A DNA stretch of 52,484 nucleotides from Hyphomonadaceae bacterium (GTDB lineage Bacteria; Pseudomonadota; Alphaproteobacteria; Caulobacterales; Aquidulcibacteraceae), in the NCBI GenBank assembly GCA_009773395.1, contig WRPI01000008.1, positions 1 through 52,484 of the forward strand, read 5' to 3'. Positions 7,946 to 16,656 of the stretch are shown piece after piece. The notes below the pieces were generated by a model. The model saw only the letters and a program-made list of their open reading frames with translations. It searched no databases and was not told where the DNA came from. Each line of letters begins with the position of its first letter. Within the stretch, counting starts at the first letter, position 1. The translations under genes and the position numbers were made by a program.

Positions 7946-8974
7946 ATGGCAAACCTAATGACTAGGAAAAAAATTATCTGGGGCATGGTTGCTGCGGCGA
8001 GCTTGGCACTAACGGCGCTAATTGTCCGCCAAAACCAAAAGCCAGCTCAAAGTCGTGCCGCCTATTTTCCCGTGTCACGATGCATCAATATGGGCAATGG
8101 CCTCGAAGCACCAATTGAAGGCGAATGGGGTTATAGTTTTCGACAAAGCGATTTTGCAAAAATAAAGGCGGCGGGTTTTGATACTGTTCGTATTCCCATC
8201 AAATGGTCCGCACACGCACAATTATCGCCGCCATATGCGATAGAATCCCAATTTATTTCAAGGGTTGGGCAAATTGTTGACTGGGGCCTCGCGGCGCAAT
8301 TAAATGTAATCATAAATGTCCACCATTATGACGGACTTTATGAAAACCCCAACCTCCATGAACCAAGACTGGTCGCAATTTGGGCGCAGATTGCCAGTCA
8401 TTTTCGGGACCAACCGCAGAACCTTATATTTGAAATTATCAACGAGCCGCGCGAAAAATTTTCGGGCGGGCGGGTCAACCGAGTGCAGGCCGAAGCCTTG
8501 GTGCAAATCCGCAAAACGAATCCAAGTCGAACTGTGATTTTCACTGGTGATGAATGGGGGTCATTGAGCGGTATGAAAAATCTACGACTGCCAGATGACC
8601 CATATCTGGTGGCAACAGTTCATTATTACAATCCATTTGAGTTTACGCACCAAGGTGCTTCTTTTATACCTATCCCACCGCCAATCGGTCGTGAATGGCC
8701 AATGGATGGTGAAATGGAATTGCTTGCTCGTGACATTGCCAAAGTCGTTGCATTTGGTAATCGCGTTCGTGCGCCCGTGTTATTAGGGGAATATGGCGTA
8801 ACCAATGAAGTGCCGATGCGCTTGCGTGCTGCCTGGGCATATGACGTAACAAGGGCGCTAAAAGCGGCAAATATACCAGCCTGCTATTTCAATTTTGCCT
8901 CGGGTTTTGCGAGCTATAATTTGGAAAATAAAAGCTGGAACAAACCCTTGTTAGATGCGCTGGAATTACCCTAA
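7946..8974 (+). CDS. Glycoside hydrolase family 5 (cellulase-like), membrane-anchored or exported
   Basis: 342 residues from ATG 7946, chosen over an upstream TTG because AGGGGA sits just ahead of it. Residues 8-26 form an uncleaved or poorly cleavable signal anchor. The rest is a GH5 (beta/alpha)8 barrel: FDTVRIPIKW (79-88), the VHHYDG strand, acid/base Glu167 in the FEIINEP motif, VHYYNPFEFTHQG, and nucleophile Glu282 in LLGEYGV. GH5 enzymes are retaining endo-beta-glucanases, mannanases and relatives, and substrate cannot be told here. It lies between the adhesin-linked genes and the sugar-nucleotide genes, which suggests trimming of a self-made glycan in the periplasm or on the surface. 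Its last 9 bases overlap galU tail to tail. Confidence 0.9.
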   Translation: MANLMTRKKIIWGMVAAASLALTALIVRQNQKPAQSRAAYFPVSRCINMGNGLEAPIEGEWGYSFRQSDFAKIKAAGFDTVRIPIKWSAHAQLSPPYAIESQFISRVGQIVDWGLAAQLNVIINVHHYDGLYENPNLHEPRLVAIWAQIASHFRDQPQNLIFEIINEPREKFSGGRVNRVQAEALVQIRKTNPSRTVIFTGDEWGSLSGMKNLRLPDDPYLVATVHYYNPFEFTHQGASFIPIPPPIGREWPMDGEMELLARDIAKVVAFGNRVRAPVLLGEYGVTNEVPMRLRAAWAYDVTRALKAANIPACYFNFASGFASYNLENKSWNKPLLDALELP

Positions 8975-9841
8975 CACTTCAAGCACTAATTTTCTTATAT
9001 CGCCGCCAAGTTCTTTGTCTTTAAGAGCGTAAGCAAGAAAAGCCTCGACATATCCCTCGCGTGATCCGCAGTCAAAATCATCGCCTTCAAATTCAATTGC
9101 GTGAAAATCCTGGGTTTTCATTAAAGTGCGCATCGCATCAGTTAGTTGAATTTCGCCACCCGCGCCGCGCTTTTGTTTTCCCAAAGCATCGAATATTTGT
9201 GGTTGTAAAATATAACGGCCAGTAATTTTCAAATTGCTTGGCGCAGTTTCGCGGCTCGGTTTTTCAACCATATCGGTTATTTTGCTGATATTACCATTCA
9301 GTTCGTTGTGCGCAATAACACCATAGCTAGATATTTTTTCCGCAGGAACTCTATCCACCGCAATCACATTGCCGCCCACTTCGCCATAAGCATCAATCAT
9401 TTGCTTTAGGCACGAAGGTTCGGCTTGGATAAGCACGTCCGGCAACAAAACTGCAAAGGGCTCATCGCCAATAATATCGCGTGCACACCAAACTGCATGG
9501 CCCAATCCAAGCGGTGATTGTTGGCGAACAAAGCTCTTGGTGCCGGCATCGGGCAGCATATTTTCAAGCATTTTCAAAGCTTCGGTTTTGCCGGCGCGGC
9601 GCAATGTATCTTCAAGCTCATAGGCACGGTCAAAATAATCTTCTATTGCCGATTTATTGCGGCCAGTCACAAACACAAAATGTTCAATGCCAGCTTCAAC
9701 TGCCTCATCAACTACCCAATGAACCGCGGGTCTATCAAATATTGGCAGCATTTCTTTGGGCAGGCTTTTGGTTGCGGGCAATACTCTTGTGCCAAATCCT
9801 GCAACGGGAAGAACTGCTTTTCTAATTTTTCTTTGCGCCAT
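8966..9841 (-). CDS. galU: UTP--glucose-1-phosphate uridylyltransferase
   Basis: Makes UDP-glucose from UTP and glucose-1-phosphate, the precursor for ugd and galE nearby. The start MAQRKIRKAVLPVAGFGTRV is preceded by AAGAGAAA; upstream in-frame codons are disregarded. The family markers are AGFGTRVLPATKSLPKEMLP (nucleotide binding), QQSPLGLGHAVWCA, FAVLLPDVLI, ITGRYILQPQIF, and the GEIQLTDAM motif shared by bacterial GalU. 291 residues is the usual size. It is transcribed toward GH5 and shares the strand with the AGE-family gene 63 bases upstream, so the two may be co-transcribed. Confidence 0.95.
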   Translation of the reverse strand: MAQRKIRKAVLPVAGFGTRVLPATKSLPKEMLPIFDRPAVHWVVDEAVEAGIEHFVFVTGRNKSAIEDYFDRAYELEDTLRRAGKTEALKMLENMLPDAGTKSFVRQQSPLGLGHAVWCARDIIGDEPFAVLLPDVLIQAEPSCLKQMIDAYGEVGGNVIAVDRVPAEKISSYGVIAHNELNGNISKITDMVEKPSRETAPSNLKITGRYILQPQIFDALGKQKRGAGGEIQLTDAMRTLMKTQDFHAIEFEGDDFDCGSREGYVEAFLAYALKDKELGGDIRKLVLEVLG

Positions 9842-9904
9842 ATTTTCTCTTTTCAAAATCTTCGCCGCAAGCATAACCCAAATATAGCACGAATAAAACC
9901 CACA

Positions 9905-11056
9905 CTATTTCCTATTCAATTCATCAATTGCACAAACTAAATGATAAAGTGTCGATGCTGGCGCGGATTCATTGATTATGGTTCCGTCTTCATTCATTCT
10001 ATCGGCATAAAGCCCCTTCATATCGGTATTTAGATATTGCCCCAATCCGTCGCACGCTTTTATTGCACTTGTCTGCGCCGCGCCAATTTCGGCATCGTCA
10101 TCAAAATGCCGTGCCAGTTCGATATGGGCTTTGATGCGTTCAGTTTGCGGCCACAAGCGCGCGGAAAAATCGCGAGGGGTTAAATCCATGTTCAGACTAT
10201 TAAAAGTAACTCCGCGAAGCGGGTCAACGCCATATGTTTCACCAATTTGAACGAGTTTTTTGGCCACGGGCAGTATAGAATTGTCATGTGAGATTTTCGC
10301 CCATTTCAGCAATAGCCAGGCCCATTCAAACTGATGGCCGGGTTCGACTTGCTGAATTTGCTTGTCGGCAATAGGATTCCAATCACCGTCAAAATATTCC
10401 AAAATTGCGCCACTTGATGTGTCAATAAATTTGCTTGTCGCCAAATGGACAATGGAGTTGGCAATATCCAACCATTTGGCATCGCCGCCTGCCGCAACCC
10501 ACGCCAGCGAAGCCTCAAGCATATGCATATGCGGATTGGCCTTAAGCGGCAATCGACGGGGGTTCGCTTCTTCAAAACCGATTATGGGGTGGGCAAAATC
10601 CGCTAAAATCCTATCGCGCAATTCTTCGGCTTGCTCGCGCAGATGTAAATCATGGGGGCGCAATTGATTGGCCGCCGCCAGGCCAGTCAAAATAAACGCG
10701 TGATCATAGAGGTTGAAATTGGCATCAATGGCATCGCCTTTTGCGTCCAGAACCGCGCTATAATATCCGTCCACATTCAAGCACTTCGTATCCAACCATT
10801 CAAGACCTTGGGTTATTGGACCATCACACTCCCCTAGATACCCCATCAATTTGGCTTTTGAATAGGAATATATTTGCCGCGCGGCAACTCTTGTTCTTCT
10901 CTCGATATTATCGGGGCTTACATCTTGGTTTAGGCGTTCATAAAAGCCTCCAATTTGCAAATCCGCGCCGTATGACCACCAAATCGGCAAGCAATCACGA
11001 AACAGCCACTCTTTGAGACGGCCTTTGTGGGCAATTAGTTTTTGATTTTCGCGCAT
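9905..11056 (-). CDS. AGE-family sugar isomerase (likely mannose or mannose-6-phosphate isomerase)
   Basis: 383 residues of the N-acylglucosamine 2-epimerase superfamily, an (alpha/alpha)6 barrel. Visible hallmarks are RRTRVAARQIYSYSKAKLMG, LYDHAFILTG, NPHMHMLEASLAW and EPGHQFEWAWLLLKW, which carry the paired catalytic histidines and acidic residues. Members interconvert mannose/fructose/glucose, their 6-phosphates, or GlcNAc/ManNAc. Here it is divergent from manC, which lacks its own isomerase domain, so fructose-6-phosphate to mannose-6-phosphate for GDP-mannose is the best guess; the phosphomannomutase step is not in the window. Confidence 0.8.
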   Translation of the reverse strand: MRENQKLIAHKGRLKEWLFRDCLPIWWSYGADLQIGGFYERLNQDVSPDNIERRTRVAARQIYSYSKAKLMGYLGECDGPITQGLEWLDTKCLNVDGYYSAVLDAKGDAIDANFNLYDHAFILTGLAAANQLRPHDLHLREQAEELRDRILADFAHPIIGFEEANPRRLPLKANPHMHMLEASLAWVAAGGDAKWLDIANSIVHLATSKFIDTSSGAILEYFDGDWNPIADKQIQQVEPGHQFEWAWLLLKWAKISHDNSILPVAKKLVQIGETYGVDPLRGVTFNSLNMDLTPRDFSARLWPQTERIKAHIELARHFDDDAEIGAAQTSAIKACDGLGQYLNTDMKGLYADRMNEDGTIINESAPASTLYHLVCAIDELNRK

Positions 11057-11183
11057 GAAGGCCTTTTGAAATTATCGCTAAACCTAACTGATTTTCATTG
11101 CTTTTTCTTTAAGTTCGAAGGAATCCACTGAATATCATAATGAAGTAACTTTTATTTGGTAAAACACTGAAAAGGCGGAAATT

Positions 11184-12251
11184 GTGGCAAATATTATTCC
11201 AATCATTATGTCTGGCGGTTCGGGGACGCGGCTTTGGCCAATATCGACTAATGATGCGCCAAAACAATTTCACAAATTGGCTACCGAGAGAACCATGATT
11301 CAAGAAACGGTTTTACGCTTGACCGATTCCTCATTTCTTAGCCCCGTAATAATCTGCGGCGAAAATCACTTGAAATTAGTTCGCGAGCAATTATCCGAAA
11401 TTGGGCAGCCGCCGCAAAAAATAGTTCTCGAGCCCATGGGGCGAAATACTGCTCCCGTCGCTGCTATTGCTTCGCTTATTGCCGGCGAAATTGACGATGA
11501 CGCTTTGGTTCTGCTTTTACCCGCTGACCATATTGTCACTAACGCCGCCGCTTTTATGGAAGCCATAAATAAAGCAAAAGAGATTGCTCACCAGCGCATC
11601 GTGACATTTGGCTTAAGGCCAACTGGCCCAGAAACTGGATACGGATATATCGAACGCGGAAATGAAATTGGCGATGGCATTTATGAAATTGGCGCTTTTC
11701 GTGAAAAGCCTGACGCGATTACTGCGCAAAAATACTGCGATGGTGGCAAGCACGATTGGAATGCAGGGGTCTTCCTGTTCAACCCGAAAATCATGCTCGC
11801 TGAAATGGCGGCGCTCGCGCCAGATGTATTAAATTGCGCGAAAAGCGCACTTGAGAACTCTAAAAAATCCGAAGAAACTGTCGCACTTTGCGCCACAGAA
11901 TTTGCAAAATCACCAAATATTTCCATTGATTATGCAATCATGGAGAAAACCACCAAATCTGCTGTCGTGCCGTGCGATATTGGCTGGGCTGATGTTGGCA
12001 GTTTTGCCGAAATCTGGCGATTGGGCGAAAAGGACGAAAATGGCAACCATATTCGTGCCAATGCGTTTATTAAAGACGCAAATAATTGCTTGGTTATGGG
12101 TGATATTTTGCCAATTTCGATTATCGGAATTGATGATCTGATAGTGATTGCGACCAACGATGGTATTTTAATCGCGCCCAAAAACCGCGCCCAAGACGCA
12201 AAACTCGCCTGCGAAGCCGCGAAAAAATCAAATGATGTTGCGGCTACTTAA
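11184..12251 (+). CDS. manC: Mannose-1-phosphate guanylyltransferase
   Basis: Forms GDP-mannose from mannose-1-phosphate and GTP. It begins at GTG with MANIIPIIMSGGSGTRLWPI, which contains the pyrophosphorylase signature GGSGTRLWP. QFHKL, VLEPMGRNTAPVAAIA, LVLLLPADHIV, GYGYIERG, FREKPDA, WNAGVFLF and SIDYAIMEKT follow in family order. At 355 residues it is the short form without the C-terminal phosphomannose isomerase domain of ManC/AlgA, consistent with the separate AGE-family isomerase that diverges from it. Its last 24 bases overlap galE tail to tail. Confidence 0.93.
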   Translation: MANIIPIIMSGGSGTRLWPISTNDAPKQFHKLATERTMIQETVLRLTDSSFLSPVIICGENHLKLVREQLSEIGQPPQKIVLEPMGRNTAPVAAIASLIAGEIDDDALVLLLPADHIVTNAAAFMEAINKAKEIAHQRIVTFGLRPTGPETGYGYIERGNEIGDGIYEIGAFREKPDAITAQKYCDGGKHDWNAGVFLFNPKIMLAEMAALAPDVLNCAKSALENSKKSEETVALCATEFAKSPNISIDYAIMEKTTKSAVVPCDIGWADVGSFAEIWRLGEKDENGNHIRANAFIKDANNCLVMGDILPISIIGIDDLIVIATNDGILIAPKNRAQDAKLACEAAKKSNDVAAT

Positions 12252-13220
12252 GGCAGTTTCCCAATCGAGCGCATGACGCAAAATCAAGTCTAAATTATCA
12301 AGTTTCGGCTCCCATCCAGTTTCTTTTTTAATGAGAGCAGAATTGGCAATAATGCGCACCGCATCACCCGCCCTGCGCGGTGAAAAATCCACACGAAAAT
12401 CATTGCCGCTAACTTTTTTGACTGCGTCCAATACTTCGAGCACGCTATAACCTTTGCCATAGCCGCAATTGGCAATTATGGATTTACCGCCACTGCGCAA
12501 GCGCTTAAGCGCGCAAAGATGGGCGTTTACCAGATCCCAGACATGAATATAATCACGAATACAAGTGCCATCGGGGGTTGGATAATCTGTCCCAAAAACC
12601 TCAATTTTTTCGCGTTTACCCAGTGCAACTTCGCAAGCAACTTTTATTAAATGCGTGGCGCCTTGGGTGGATTGGCCGGTTCGCCCATTAGGATCGGCAC
12701 CGCAAACATTGAAATATCTTAAAGCAGTGAAGTGAAAATCATGCGCAAAGCTCGTGTCCTTAAGCATATGTTCGGTCATTAATTTAGACATCCCATAGGG
12801 GCTTTCGGGGTTTGTGACCACGCTTTCATCAACCGATTCTTCGCTCTTGGGGGTTCCATAAACTGCGGCAGTTGATGAAAATACGAAATATCTTATGCCC
12901 GCTTCGACCGCAAATTCTATAAGGCCGCGCGAATTGGCAGTATTATTGCGATAATATTTCAAAGGGTTAGTTACGGATTCTGGAACAATTATAGATCCCG
13001 CAAAATGAATAATCGCCTCAATTTCATTCTCGGCACGGATTTTGGCAAGCAGCACATTGTCTTCAATATCGCCACGATAAAATTTGGCATTTGGCGGTAT
13101 TGCCCATTCAAAGCCAGTGGATAAATTATCAATAACGACAATTTCTTCACCAGCGTCGTCCAAAGCCCAGCACATATGGCTACCGATATATCCTGCGCCG
13201 CCTGTTACTAAAATCGCCAT
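12228..13220 (-). CDS. galE: UDP-glucose 4-epimerase
   Basis: Interconverts UDP-glucose and UDP-galactose. I start at MAILVTGGAGYIGSHMCWAL, preceded by CGGAGTT. It has the Rossmann glycine motif, DNLSTG, IHFAGSIIVPESV, the catalytic FSSTAAVYG Ser/Thr and YGMSK Tyr-Lys pair, LRYFNVCGADPNG, and CIRDYIHVWDL. At 330 residues it is the normal length. It diverges from rfbB with about 100 bases between starts, so both probably share a promoter region. Confidence 0.95.
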   Translation of the reverse strand: MAILVTGGAGYIGSHMCWALDDAGEEIVVIDNLSTGFEWAIPPNAKFYRGDIEDNVLLAKIRAENEIEAIIHFAGSIIVPESVTNPLKYYRNNTANSRGLIEFAVEAGIRYFVFSSTAAVYGTPKSEESVDESVVTNPESPYGMSKLMTEHMLKDTSFAHDFHFTALRYFNVCGADPNGRTGQSTQGATHLIKVACEVALGKREKIEVFGTDYPTPDGTCIRDYIHVWDLVNAHLCALKRLRSGGKSIIANCGYGKGYSVLEVLDAVKKVSGNDFRVDFSPRRAGDAVRIIANSALIKKETGWEPKLDNLDLILRHALDWETALSSRNII

Positions 13221-13325
13221 TCTTAACTCCGATAGAATTGCTATATGAAAGTTCGCTATTCCCCGCAATCAGCAAATCCGCTAGAGTCAATCGCGAAAAA
13301 CCCTTTATGGGTAACCGAGGTAATA

Positions 13326-14372
13326 ATGCGAATTATGGTGACGGGCGGCGCGGGCTTTATTGGCTCGGCTTTGGTGCGGTATTTAATCAAAGAAGTCGGC
13401 GCTGAAGTGCTGGTTTATGACAAGCTGACTTATGCAGGCAATTTGGCATCGTTAGAGCTGGTCGCAAGTGCCAATAATTACCACTTTATGCAAGCCGATA
13501 TTTGCGATGCTGAAGCAGTAAATCGGGCGATAAGCGATTTCAAACCTAACCACATCATGCATTTAGCTGCTGAAAGCCATGTTGATAGGTCAATAACTGG
13601 TTCTAAAACCTTTATCGAAACCAACGTCATGGGTAGTTTCACAATGCTTGAGGCCGCTCGCAATTATTGGCAAAACCTCGAAGGCGCGGACAAAGATAAG
13701 TTCAGATTTCTCCATGTTTCAACTGATGAAGTCTATGGATCCCTTGGCGCAGAAGGATTGTTCCATGAAACAACGGCCTATGATCCATCGTCGCCATATT
13801 CCGCGTCCAAAGCAGCGTCAGATCATTTGGCCAAAGCCTGGCACCGCACCTATGGTTTTCCTGTGGTTATTTCCAATTGTTCAAATAATTATGGGCCCTA
13901 CCATTTCCCCGAAAAACTTATACCACTCAACATATTAAATGCGTTGGAAGGTAAGCCACTACCAGTTTATGGCAATGGCATGAACATCCGCGATTGGCTT
14001 TATGTTGATGACCACGCCCGTGCGCTGCATCTGATATGTTCGCAAGGGCGCTTGGGTGAAACTTATAATGTTGGCGGCAATAATGAACGGACAAATATTG
14101 ATGTGGTCCGTGCGATTTGCACACTTATGGACGAGTTTCGCCCGCAAAATGCTCCACATGATAAATTAATCGAGTTTGTAACCGACAGACCGGGGCATGA
14201 TGCACGCTACGCTATTGACGCAAATAAATTGGAAACCGAACTTGGTTGGCATGCCCAAGAGAGCTTTGATAGCGGCATCGAAAAAACCGTGAAATGGTAT
14301 CTTGAAAATGAAAATTGGTGGCGGCCATTGCGCGGTGGCGTATATTCAGGTGAACGACTGGGAGTTTTGTGA
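13326..14372 (+). CDS. rfbB: dTDP-glucose 4,6-dehydratase
   Basis: Second step of dTDP-L-rhamnose synthesis. ATG 13326 follows CCGAGGTAATA and gives [20 protein letters not shown], better than upstream codons. Visible are [26 protein letters not shown] (Thr-Asp-Glu catalytic trio), [37 protein letters not shown] and [13 protein letters not shown]. 348 residues is the usual size. It is separated from the other rhamnose genes (rfbC, rfbD, rfbA at 19.5-21.8 kb). Confidence 0.95.
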   Translation: MRIMVTGGAGFIGSALVRYLIKEVGAEVLVYDKLTYAGNLASLELVASANNYHFMQADICDAEAVNRAISDFKPNHIMHLAAESHVDRSITGSKTFIETNVMGSFTMLEAARNYWQNLEGADKDKFRFLHVSTDEVYGSLGAEGLFHETTAYDPSSPYSASKAASDHLAKAWHRTYGFPVVISNCSNNYGPYHFPEKLIPLNILNALEGKPLPVYGNGMNIRDWLYVDDHARALHLICSQGRLGETYNVGGNNERTNIDVVRAICTLMDEFRPQNAPHDKLIEFVTDRPGHDARYAIDANKLETELGWHAQESFDSGIEKTVKWYLENENWWRPLRGGVYSGERLGVL

Positions 14373-14491
14373 GCTAGAATTTTATTATCGTCAAACCAAG
14401 TGCAATCAAAAAGCCAATTTGTAAATGTCGCTTGCTTAACGCTGGCAAAACTAACTAATATGTAGTTTTACAAGATCGACAGATTTCATTT

Positions 14492-15307
14492 ATGACAGAT
14501 ATTGGCTCATGGATTTCTCTATTTCAGGCTAATTACAACCCAGGCTATAGTTTTGCTGGTTTGGTTGTTGGGATATTGATAGGGCTGACGGGTGTTGGCG
14601 GTGGCTCTTTGATGACGCCAATATTAGTACTTATTTTTGGAATTAACCCCACATTGGCAGTTGGTACCGATTTACTATTTGCTTCGGCCACCAAATTGGT
14701 AGGCACGGCAGTGCATGGATTCAAAAATACAATTGAATGGAAAATTGTTGGCCTGTTGGCGCTCGGTTCTTTGCCTGCTTCTATGCTGGTGATTTATTTT
14801 GTAAATAGTAGCGGTCATAGCGCGGCGCTTTCGAATGCTATAAAAATTTTATTGGGCTATTCATTGTTCATAACTGCGGCTTTGGTTTTGGCGCGCGCTC
14901 ATTTGGCGAAATATGCCAAAAGCAATTTTCGCGAAGGTCAATTAAATCGCCAACCAATTTACACCTTTTTGGTCGGGCTATTTGTTGGGGCTTTGGTTGC
15001 GTTTACATCGGTTGGGGCGGGGGCTATCGGGGTTACCGCGCTGATATTATTATACCCGGTTTTGCCAACATTGCGAATTGTCGGGTCTGATATTGCCCAT
15101 GCAGTTCCACTTACTTTGGTAGCTGGTATGGGGTATTTGGTTATCGGCAATGTTGATGTACTAATGCTCGGAGCATTATTAATCGGCTCCATCCCTGGAA
15201 TAATGCTTGGATCTTGGTTGGCACCGAAAGTTTCAGAAAAAATATTGCGTTATTTATTGGCTGGGGTTTTGGCATTCGTTGGCTTCAAACTAGTATTTTC
15301 GCGATAG
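14492..15307 (+). CDS. TauE/SafE family membrane transporter (sulfite/anion exporter)
   Basis: 271 residues with about eight membrane helices in two repeated halves. Each half starts with the family pattern: LTGVGGGSLMTPILVLIFGI with the following NPTLAVGTDLLFASATKLVG, and later TSVGAGAIGVTALILLYP with RIVGSDIAHAVPLTLVAG. TauE/SafE proteins move small sulfur-containing or organic anions. Nothing in the context specifies the substrate. It ends two bases before the convergent aminotransferase stop. Confidence 0.88.
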   Translation: MTDIGSWISLFQANYNPGYSFAGLVVGILIGLTGVGGGSLMTPILVLIFGINPTLAVGTDLLFASATKLVGTAVHGFKNTIEWKIVGLLALGSLPASMLVIYFVNSSGHSAALSNAIKILLGYSLFITAALVLARAHLAKYAKSNFREGQLNRQPIYTFLVGLFVGALVAFTSVGAGAIGVTALILLYPVLPTLRIVGSDIAHAVPLTLVAGMGYLVIGNVDVLMLGALLIGSIPGIMLGSWLAPKVSEKILRYLLAGVLAFVGFKLVFSR

Positions 15308-15309
15308 AT

Positions 15310-16500
15310 TTATATTGACTGCTGAGCCTCACAAAATTCTTTTACGCTGGCGATGATATAGCTTTGAGTTTCTTCGTCCATATAAGGGTGCATGGGCAAA
15401 GAAATAACGACATCAGCCAATTTTTCGGTAATCGGCAAGCCATTTGGAGCGGTCAAGAAATCTTGATATGGCCCTTGGCGATGCATCGGGATTGGGTAAT
15501 AAGAAGCGCTTGGAATCCCTTTTTCGCGCAAAAATGCAGAAAGCCCGTCGCGATTGCGCAATTCAATCGTATATTGTGCCCAAACTGAAATCCCATTTTG
15601 AATTACCGTCGGAACGATACAATTCCCACCCAATTCCCGATTATATCTCGCGGCAACCATATTGCGTTTGCCAATTTCATCTTGGAAAACCGCTAGTTTT
15701 TCAATCAAAACCGCAGCTTGAATTGTATCAAGGCGGCTATTCATGCCGATTCGCATATTCATATATTTGGGGTCATGGTCAAAATTCCTGCCCTCCAAAT
15801 CCGCCTTTACGGCTTTGCCATGGATGCGCAAACTATCCATTATTTGCCAGTCGGTTTCGCTATTGGTCAAAACTGCACCGCCGTCGCCATAGCAACCAAG
15901 GGGTTTTGCTGGGAAGAAACTGGTGGTTTGGCAGTCCGCCCAATGCATTGGGTGCTTGCCGTCCAATGTCGCGCCAAACCCTTGGGCGCTATCGGAAATG
16001 AGTTTCAACCCATATTTTTTGCAAATTGCCGAAATTGCTGGGTAATCGGCAAGTTGGCCAAACAAATCGACCGCGATAACGACTTTTGGGGTCAATTTGC
16101 CCGCCGCAAGCACCATTTCTATAGCCGCTTCAAGGCTTTTTGGGTCCATATTATAGGTGTCTGGCAAAACATCAACAAAAACCCCAGTTGCGCCAACCCA
16201 AGGAATGATTTCCGCAGTTGCCGCAAATGTGAACGATGGGCAAAAAACTGCATCACCATAACCCACGCCCCAGGCCATCAAAGGCAAAGCAATTGCATCG
16301 GTGCCATTGGCGCAAGAAAGTGCGAGTTCAGCTTGGCCAAATTGCGCCAATTGTTTTTCAAATTCTTGCACTTGCGGCCCCATAATAAAAGCGCAGGAAT
16401 TCACAACGTTCATGACGGCATCGTCAATTTTTTGACCCAAAAATTCGCGCTGTGCCTTAAGGTCGATAAAGCCAATTGGTTTTTGTGGTTTGTTTGTCAT
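15310..16500 (-). CDS. DegT/DnrJ/EryC1 (WbpE-like) sugar-nucleotide aminotransferase
   Basis: 396-residue PLP enzyme that transaminates a keto-sugar nucleotide to an amino sugar. It has FIDLKAQREF at the start, CANGTDAIALPLMAWGVG (PLP phosphate binding), FCPSFTFAATAEIIPWVGAT, the VDLFGQ and SDSAQGFGA motifs with PLP-binding Asp, and Lys199 in SFFPAKPLGCYGDGG. The order and wording are closest to the WbpE/WlbC group that makes UDP-3-amino-uronic acids; if so, partner dehydrogenase and acetyltransferase genes are elsewhere. It diverges from ugd, which fits a uronic-acid substrate (inference). Confidence 0.9.
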   Translation of the reverse strand: MTNKPQKPIGFIDLKAQREFLGQKIDDAVMNVVNSCAFIMGPQVQEFEKQLAQFGQAELALSCANGTDAIALPLMAWGVGYGDAVFCPSFTFAATAEIIPWVGATGVFVDVLPDTYNMDPKSLEAAIEMVLAAGKLTPKVVIAVDLFGQLADYPAISAICKKYGLKLISDSAQGFGATLDGKHPMHWADCQTTSFFPAKPLGCYGDGGAVLTNSETDWQIMDSLRIHGKAVKADLEGRNFDHDPKYMNMRIGMNSRLDTIQAAVLIEKLAVFQDEIGKRNMVAARYNRELGGNCIVPTVIQNGISVWAQYTIELRNRDGLSAFLREKGIPSASYYPIPMHRQGPYQDFLTAPNGLPITEKLADVVISLPMHPYMDEETQSYIIASVKEFCEAQQSI

Positions 16501-16656
16501 AGTTTCCGTTTTTCAAAATGTGCGCGTCCAATAACGCGACGAGCCGAATTGTGAAAATCAAATATTATTTTGTAGTGTTGCGACTGGCCTATTCCAAGGC
16601 TAAGTTGTATTTGAGTTCGTAATAGCGAAATATATTTTGAATCAAAGGAAAAGAAA

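Noticed and set aside
15444-16554. Open frames opposite the DegT aminotransferase
   Set aside because: The minus strand encodes a complete aminotransferase with Lys199 and all motifs; the opposite frames have no family features.
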